In this document: piece after piece, positions 59,801-64,000 of the stretch
Numbering within the stretch: the first letter of the stretch is position 1
Layout of the letters: each line of letters starts with the position of its first letter
Source of the DNA: Flavobacterium psychrophilum
GTDB lineage: Bacteria > Bacteroidota > Bacteroidia > Flavobacteriales > Flavobacteriaceae
DNA: 64,000 bases
Assembly (NCBI GenBank): GCA_945874225.1
Contig: CAMCFT010000005.1
Coordinates: 76,486-140,485, forward strand
Reading direction: 5' to 3'
Made by a program: the position numbers and the translations under genes
Notes under the pieces: generated by a model
Told to the model about the DNA's origin: nothing
Databases searched by the model: none
What the model saw: the letters and a program-made list of their open reading frames with translations, nothing else

Positions 59801-62800
59801 ATGAAGAATATCTACTTTAATACCATAAAAAACAACGCACATTATTTATTAATATTAATTGCACTTCTAGTTGGAAATGTATTTACTATAGATGCGCAGG
59901 TTAAAAAAACATTAACTCAAAGAACCTCAAGTTATACTCCCACAAAGAAAATATATAACATCAAAGGGGATTTTACAATGTTAGGAAATACCAACTTAAC
60001 ACCGCAAAATTATAGCCCAACTACTAACAACAATGGGTCAACTATGCAGTATGTTGATATTGATGGCGATTCCAATACTTTTAATTCCTCTTCCTCAACA
60101 TTAGATTTATCTACAGAAAATGGTGCCTTGCCTTCTTGTTCTAAGATTATTTATGCGGGTTTGTATTGGACCGGAAAATCATCTGCAAATTCTACTTTTA
60201 CGGTTAATAAAACTGTCCCAAGTAGCCCACATAATATTGACAATAATTATTTTGTTTCACATAATAATAATATAACTAACTCAAACTATTCGCTTTCAAT
60301 TTCTAGAGGAGGTAGTAAAAACTCAAGATTTCCTATTTATGAATTTACAGATGGTAATGATACATACTTTTTTAGCTACACTAACACCTCTGGATCAAGC
60401 AATGTTACACTCTCAATAAATGGAACCTCGGTTAATATTCCTGTAACAATAATTACAGTTGGTTCTACAGCAACAGCAACATTTACTACACCATATATTA
60501 TCAATGATGGAACAGTAAATGTAACTATTAAACAATTAATTAGAGATACTTCAATAAATGATGGAGATTATCAAGGCAGTCCAAATGCAGCTTCAGTTAA
60601 TGTTTCTGGAACTATTTCAACGGCTATTGTAACAAAAACTTTCGACAAAAGAAAAATTTCATTAAAAGGACCTCAATCGAGTTCTTATACCGAATTTTCT
60701 GCTGGAGCGAATGATATTTATTATCCTTCAGGTACTGATGACAATATTTATTCTGCTTATGTAGAAGTTACTGACTATGTAAAAACTAATGGTGTTGGAG
60801 CCTATTTTGCTGCCGATATTGCTTTATTAGAAGGCAATCCAGGAGGAACTGGTTATTCTGGCGGGTGGGGTATGATTGTAGTATATGAAAACTCTAAAAT
60901 GAAATATCGTGACGTAACTATTTTTGATGGTTATGCTTACGTACAAGCCAGTAATACTAGTGGTTTCACATTACCCGTTACCGGTTTTAATACCATTCAG
61001 TCCGGTACTGTTAATATGAAATTGGGGTTAATGGCGAGTGAAGGAGATGTCGATTTTACTGGTGATTATTTTCAAATTCAGAAAGTTAGCGATGCCAGTT
61101 ATATGGACTTGAGTCATTCCGGTAATGATACAGCAAATTTCTTTAATTCTTCAATTTTAGCAGGAGGAACAAGAAATCCAAGTTTAGTTAACAATACCGG
61201 TATTGACATTAGTATGTTTAATGTTCTAAATACCAATAATACCGTAATTACTAATAATCAATCAGCAACTAATTTTAAATATGGTACATCTGGCGACACT
61301 TATTCCATTTTTGCAATTGCAATGGCCGTTGATGCCTATACTCCTGTAGTTGACGCTGTAATTGCTGCAAAATCTGTAAACAATGTTCCTGTAAGTGGTT
61401 CCATAACTTCCGTTTTGCCAGGAGATATAATAGAAGCTAAAATCAACATTTATAACAAAGGAACTGAAGCTGTAAATAGCACAAAATATATCATTGCAAT
61501 ACCATACACATTGGATTATGTAGGCAGTTTAACAAATCACGTTAATTTTTCTCCACTTCCTTCCCCAAACAATTATTATTTTGATCCTCTTTTAGGTCCA
61601 AAAGGTTCGATTGTATTTGATTTAGGAACATTGCCTTTACCAGCTGACCCAAATACTATTCTTGCTGATTTTTCTTTTAAAGTTAAAGTAACTGAAGATT
61701 GTGCCATACTTACTAATTCTATCTGTAATCAAAATGTGGAAATTTCAGGGTTTATTAGTGGAACCGGAGCTACAACAGGAATAAATTTTAGTAATAAACC
61801 TTTGTACGTTGGCTATAATTCTACTGGAACTTGTACTGATGAGCCCATATTAAATCCACTTTCATTCAGTCTTAATTCAGCAGCTTATGTTGCGGCTCAT
61901 TGCCAAGACACTCCAAATGTTAGAGAATTTGTTTTTTGCACACCAGATCCAACCATTTCTGTTGATAAAATAAACAGCGGATTTCCTCTTGGATACTTGT
62001 TTTACAATCAGTTTCCAGTAACTAATGACACAGAACAATATGACATTTCAAATCCATTTCCAGCAACCTTAGGATCTGTAAATTATTATGCAGTTCCACC
62101 AGGTGCCAGTGGCTCGTGTAACTTTCCATTTACCATCAAGGTAACTAATGTTACAACAATGCCTGAAACAGCAACTTCTATTGAGTATTGTCAAGGAGCT
62201 ACTGCTTTGCCATTGACTGCAACAGTATCTAATCCTGCCTATACATTATACTATTTTACCTCTCTTACTGGTGGAATAGCCCAAACATCATTGGAACCAT
62301 CAACAACAACTGCAGGATCCACAACTTATTATGTAGCTGAAGCTGCTTCATCATCTTGTATTGGACCTAGAAAAGCAATTGTTGTTACAGTTAATGCAAA
62401 ACCTGCTGAACCAGTTCACGAAAACTGTTGGGATACTTATTCTTTCACGGATTGTGCTTGGGTAAATAACAACACACCTAAACCTACTGAACCAGTTCAC
62501 GAAAACTGTTGGGATACTTACTCTTTCACGGATTGTGCTTGGGTAAATAACAACACACCTAAACCTACTGAACCAGTTCACGAAAACTGTTGGGATACTT
62601 ATTCTTTCAACACAACAACTTGTGTTTGGGATGTTACTGGAACGCAACCGGTGAAACCAGCATTGGCTAATTATGAAACTGCAACTTGGAATCCAGAAAC
62701 TTGTATTTGGGATATAACTGGGAATCCTCCTATTATAATAGCTCAAGATGATACCATCGCTGGCGGAAATGGAACAACTGGAAACACCAATGTGGGTAAT

Positions 62801-63727
62801 GTTTTAAACAATAATGGAAACGGAAACGACACTTTAAATGATGTTAATGTTACTTTAGATCAAGTAAATCTTACCATAACAACTCCTGCAACTCCTATTG
62901 GTGGTGCCCCGGTTCCTGTTATCAGTACAACAACCGGGCAAATTAGTGTACCTATTGGAACTCCTGCTGGAACCTATACATTAACATATTCAATTTGTGA
63001 TAAATTAAATCCAACAAATTGTGATTCTGCAACTGTTACTATAACAGTAACTGCACTAGCAATTGTTGCCAAAGATGACAAGTTTATTGACTTAGATGGA
63101 GCAAATGGAAATTCTAATGCTGGTAATGTTCTAAACAATAATGGAAACGGTAACGATACTCTTAATGGTATTAATGTCACTATAGATCTAGTAAATCTTA
63201 CAGTAACAATTCCAGCTGTTTCTATTGGTGGTGCTCCTGTTCCTGTAATAGATACTACTACTGGACAAGTTAACGTGCCTGTTGGAACTCCTGCTGGAAC
63301 CTACACTATTGTATATTCAATTTGTGAGAAATCAAATTCAACAAATTGTGATTCTGCAACTGTTATATTAGAAGTAGCTGTTGTATTTGGAGTTGGATGT
63401 GACGCTATAATAGTTCATAAAGCCCTTACTCCTAATTTTGATGATATAAATGATATTCTTATTATTGATGGTGTTGAAGATAGTACTTGTTATCCTTCTG
63501 GTGTTAATATTGAAATATACAACCGTTGGGGAGTATTAGTTTTCGAAACTAGTAAATACAGCAACACATCTAATTATTTCGATGGTTATTCAAGAGGAAG
63601 AACAACTGTAAGTAAATCTGATGGTTTGCCAACAGGAACCTATTTTTACATATTGAATTACGAATCTGTTGAAACTGGAAATATTCAAATGAATAAAAAA
63701 GACGGGTTTATATACCTTTCAAGATAA
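59801..63727 (+). CDS. T9SS type B sorting-domain (gliding-motility-associated C-terminal) surface protein
   Basis: Giant exported protein of 1308 residues. A signal peptide ends near FTIDAQ at residue 32. Then come Ser/Thr/Asn-rich beta-sandwich repeats, a DUF11-like segment (about 520-650: VVDAVIAAKSVNNVPVSG), an Ig-like SPRF/HYR-type stretch, three near-identical 27-residue Cys/Trp-rich units (about 870-945), two long bacterial-Ig-like units (about 980-1195), and a C-terminal domain. The end has IVHKALTPNFDDINDILII, IEIYNRWGVLVFE and GLPTGTYFYILNYE, the type B CTD recognised by the T9SS. It would be secreted to the surface via the PorP/SprF protein encoded just after it, like SprB with SprF, and probably acts as an adhesin. 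Confidence 0.92.
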   Translation: MKNIYFNTIKNNAHYLLILIALLVGNVFTIDAQVKKTLTQRTSSYTPTKKIYNIKGDFTMLGNTNLTPQNYSPTTNNNGSTMQYVDIDGDSNTFNSSSSTLDLSTENGALPSCSKIIYAGLYWTGKSSANSTFTVNKTVPSSPHNIDNNYFVSHNNNITNSNYSLSISRGGSKNSRFPIYEFTDGNDTYFFSYTNTSGSSNVTLSINGTSVNIPVTIITVGSTATATFTTPYIINDGTVNVTIKQLIRDTSINDGDYQGSPNAASVNVSGTISTAIVTKTFDKRKISLKGPQSSSYTEFSAGANDIYYPSGTDDNIYSAYVEVTDYVKTNGVGAYFAADIALLEGNPGGTGYSGGWGMIVVYENSKMKYRDVTIFDGYAYVQASNTSGFTLPVTGFNTIQSGTVNMKLGLMASEGDVDFTGDYFQIQKVSDASYMDLSHSGNDTANFFNSSILAGGTRNPSLVNNTGIDISMFNVLNTNNTVITNNQSATNFKYGTSGDTYSIFAIAMAVDAYTPVVDAVIAAKSVNNVPVSGSITSVLPGDIIEAKINIYNKGTEAVNSTKYIIAIPYTLDYVGSLTNHVNFSPLPSPNNYYFDPLLGPKGSIVFDLGTLPLPADPNTILADFSFKVKVTEDCAILTNSICNQNVEISGFISGTGATTGINFSNKPLYVGYNSTGTCTDEPILNPLSFSLNSAAYVAAHCQDTPNVREFVFCTPDPTISVDKINSGFPLGYLFYNQFPVTNDTEQYDISNPFPATLGSVNYYAVPPGASGSCNFPFTIKVTNVTTMPETATSIEYCQGATALPLTATVSNPAYTLYYFTSLTGGIAQTSLEPSTTTAGSTTYYVAEAASSSCIGPRKAIVVTVNAKPAEPVHENCWDTYSFTDCAWVNNNTPKPTEPVHENCWDTYSFTDCAWVNNNTPKPTEPVHENCWDTYSFNTTTCVWDVTGTQPVKPALANYETATWNPETCIWDITGNPPIIIAQDDTIAGGNGTTGNTNVGNVLNNNGNGNDTLNDVNVTLDQVNLTITTPATPIGGAPVPVISTTTGQISVPIGTPAGTYTLTYSICDKLNPTNCDSATVTITVTALAIVAKDDKFIDLDGANGNSNAGNVLNNNGNGNDTLNGINVTIDLVNLTVTIPAVSIGGAPVPVIDTTTGQVNVPVGTPAGTYTIVYSICEKSNSTNCDSATVILEVAVVFGVGCDAIIVHKALTPNFDDINDILIIDGVEDSTCYPSGVNIEIYNRWGVLVFETSKYSNTSNYFDGYSRGRTTVSKSDGLPTGTYFYILNYESVETGNIQMNKKDGFIYLSR
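62408..62630 (+). repeat. 81-base near-identical tandem repeats in the cargo gene
   Basis: Copies start at 62408, 62489 and 62570. The first two are almost identical at DNA level and encode EPVHENCWDTYSFTDCAWV plus a NNNTPKPT linker. The third diverges after about 45 bases. High DNA identity suggests recent expansion. Confidence 0.9.
62743..63385 (+). repeat. Two long Ig-like repeat units in the cargo gene
   Basis: Unit 1 (about 62743-63060) and unit 2 (about 63067-63385) share NVLNNNGNGNDTLN, IGGAPVPVI, TTTGQ and GTPAGTYT. They form a direct repeat of about 105 residues. Confidence 0.85.
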
Positions 63728-63746
63728 ATTTAACTCAAATCTAACT

Positions 63747-63769
63747 CCCGGGAAGTAACGCCTCCCGGG
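63747..63769 (+). terminator. Small hairpin between the cargo and porP/sprF genes
   Basis: CCCGGGA and TCCCGGG pair around nine bases and are followed by TTTAAAT. The T run is weak, so it may be a partial terminator or mRNA-stability element that sets the ratio of cargo to partner. Confidence 0.5.
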
Positions 63770-63785
63770 TTTAAATACAAACTAA

Positions 63786-64000
63786 ATGAAGACAAGATTA
63801 CTATTATTCGCTTTGATGTTTACTGGAGTGGTAAGTTATGCTCAACAAGACGCACAATTTACACAATACATGTACAACACAATCAATGTCAATCCTGCCT
63901 ATGCTGGATCGAGAGGAGCCTTGAGTATGTTTGCCCTGCATCGTACGCAATGGGTTGGTTTAGACGGAGCACCCGTTACCAATACCGTGTCTGTTAATAC
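63786..64000 (+). CDS. PorP/SprF-family type IX secretion membrane protein (5' part)
   Basis: The frame from the ATG at 63786 stays open to the window end. It gives a signal peptide (MKTRLLLFALMFTGVVSYAQ) and then QDAQFTQYMYNTINVNPAYA, followed by GSRGALSMFALHRTQWVGLDGAP. This is the typical start of PorP/SprF outer-membrane proteins, which act with the T9SS in secretion and surface attachment of type B cargo. It directly follows such a cargo gene. Only 71 codons are inside the window. Confidence 0.92.
   Translation, partial: MKTRLLLFALMFTGVVSYAQQDAQFTQYMYNTINVNPAYAGSRGALSMFALHRTQWVGLDGAPVTNTVSVN

Noticed and set aside
62408..62630. CRISPR-like regular repeats
   Set aside because: Repeats are contiguous, coding and without spacers. 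No CRISPR array or cas gene was seen in the window.
62351..62746. Minus-strand frame of 131 codons with internal repeats
   Set aside because: It is the shadow of the 81-base tandem repeats of the T9SS cargo gene.

Overview
The window is an AT-rich chromosomal segment of a Flavobacterium-like member of the Bacteroidota. The evidence is a flexirubin-type KAS/ACP/phosphopantetheinyl transferase trio at the left edge, a giant type IX secretion cargo followed by PorP/SprF at the right edge, promoters of the Bacteroidota form (TTTG or TTG, about 20 bases, TAnnTTTG), almost no Shine-Dalgarno sequences, and many proteins typical of Flavobacteriaceae. No rRNA, tRNA, CRISPR array, IS element or prophage was seen. 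The one RNA gene recognised is RNase P RNA.

Layout. 1-2.2 kb: end of a flexirubin-like pigment cluster. 2.2-10.9 kb: housekeeping genes (DEDDh-like exonuclease, cNMP/CBS/nucleotidyltransferase protein, two helicases, MscS channel, thioesterase). 11.4-22.5 kb: an amidoligase/peptidase island with three ATP-grasp proteins, a GCS2-type carboxylate-amine ligase, a class I glutamine amidotransferase, two esterases, and M1 and M17 aminopeptidases. This is the best candidate for an uncharacterised pathway, probably making and recycling a small peptide-like or amidated metabolite. 22.6-30.8 kb: a complete his operon on the minus strand, hisG-hisD-hisC-(DUF2846)-hisB-hisH-hisA-hisF-hisIE, preceded by a histidine-rich leader peptide and an attenuator. 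31-39.5 kb: carbon metabolism (pckA, ppc), a YidE-type transporter, an Lrp regulator and an M14 peptidase. 39.5-42.4 kb: a Cro/C1-type regulator with an operator array over its promoter and start codon, an acyltransferase, a spermidine-synthase-like protein and a K+ channel. 42.4-46.4 kb: an insertion hotspot between kdsB and a frameshifted ygiD, holding RhuM, an orphan membrane protein and a YoeB-type toxin-antitoxin pair, separated by duplicated ends of kdsB and ygiD. 46.6-55 kb: amylase lipoprotein, RecD-like helicase, DUF3822 protein, rsmD, two envelope proteins, rnpB and dnaX, the last in two frames joined by an A10 slippery run. 55-58.6 kb: polyphosphate operon sixA-ppk1-ppx. 59.2-64 kb: secreted protein, 1308-residue T9SS type B cargo, and the start of porP/sprF.

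A second theme is dispersed short repeats. At least eight families of small palindromic or tandem elements sit in intergenic gaps. Nearly every junction of the his operon carries one. Several have entered reading frames: inside hisA, at the 3' end of hisD, at the stop of hisA, in the tau linker of dnaX, and at the end of the first partial gene.

All calls come from reading the sequence. No database search, structure prediction or alignment program was run. Family names rest on remembered motifs, so the less certain ones carry lower confidence.
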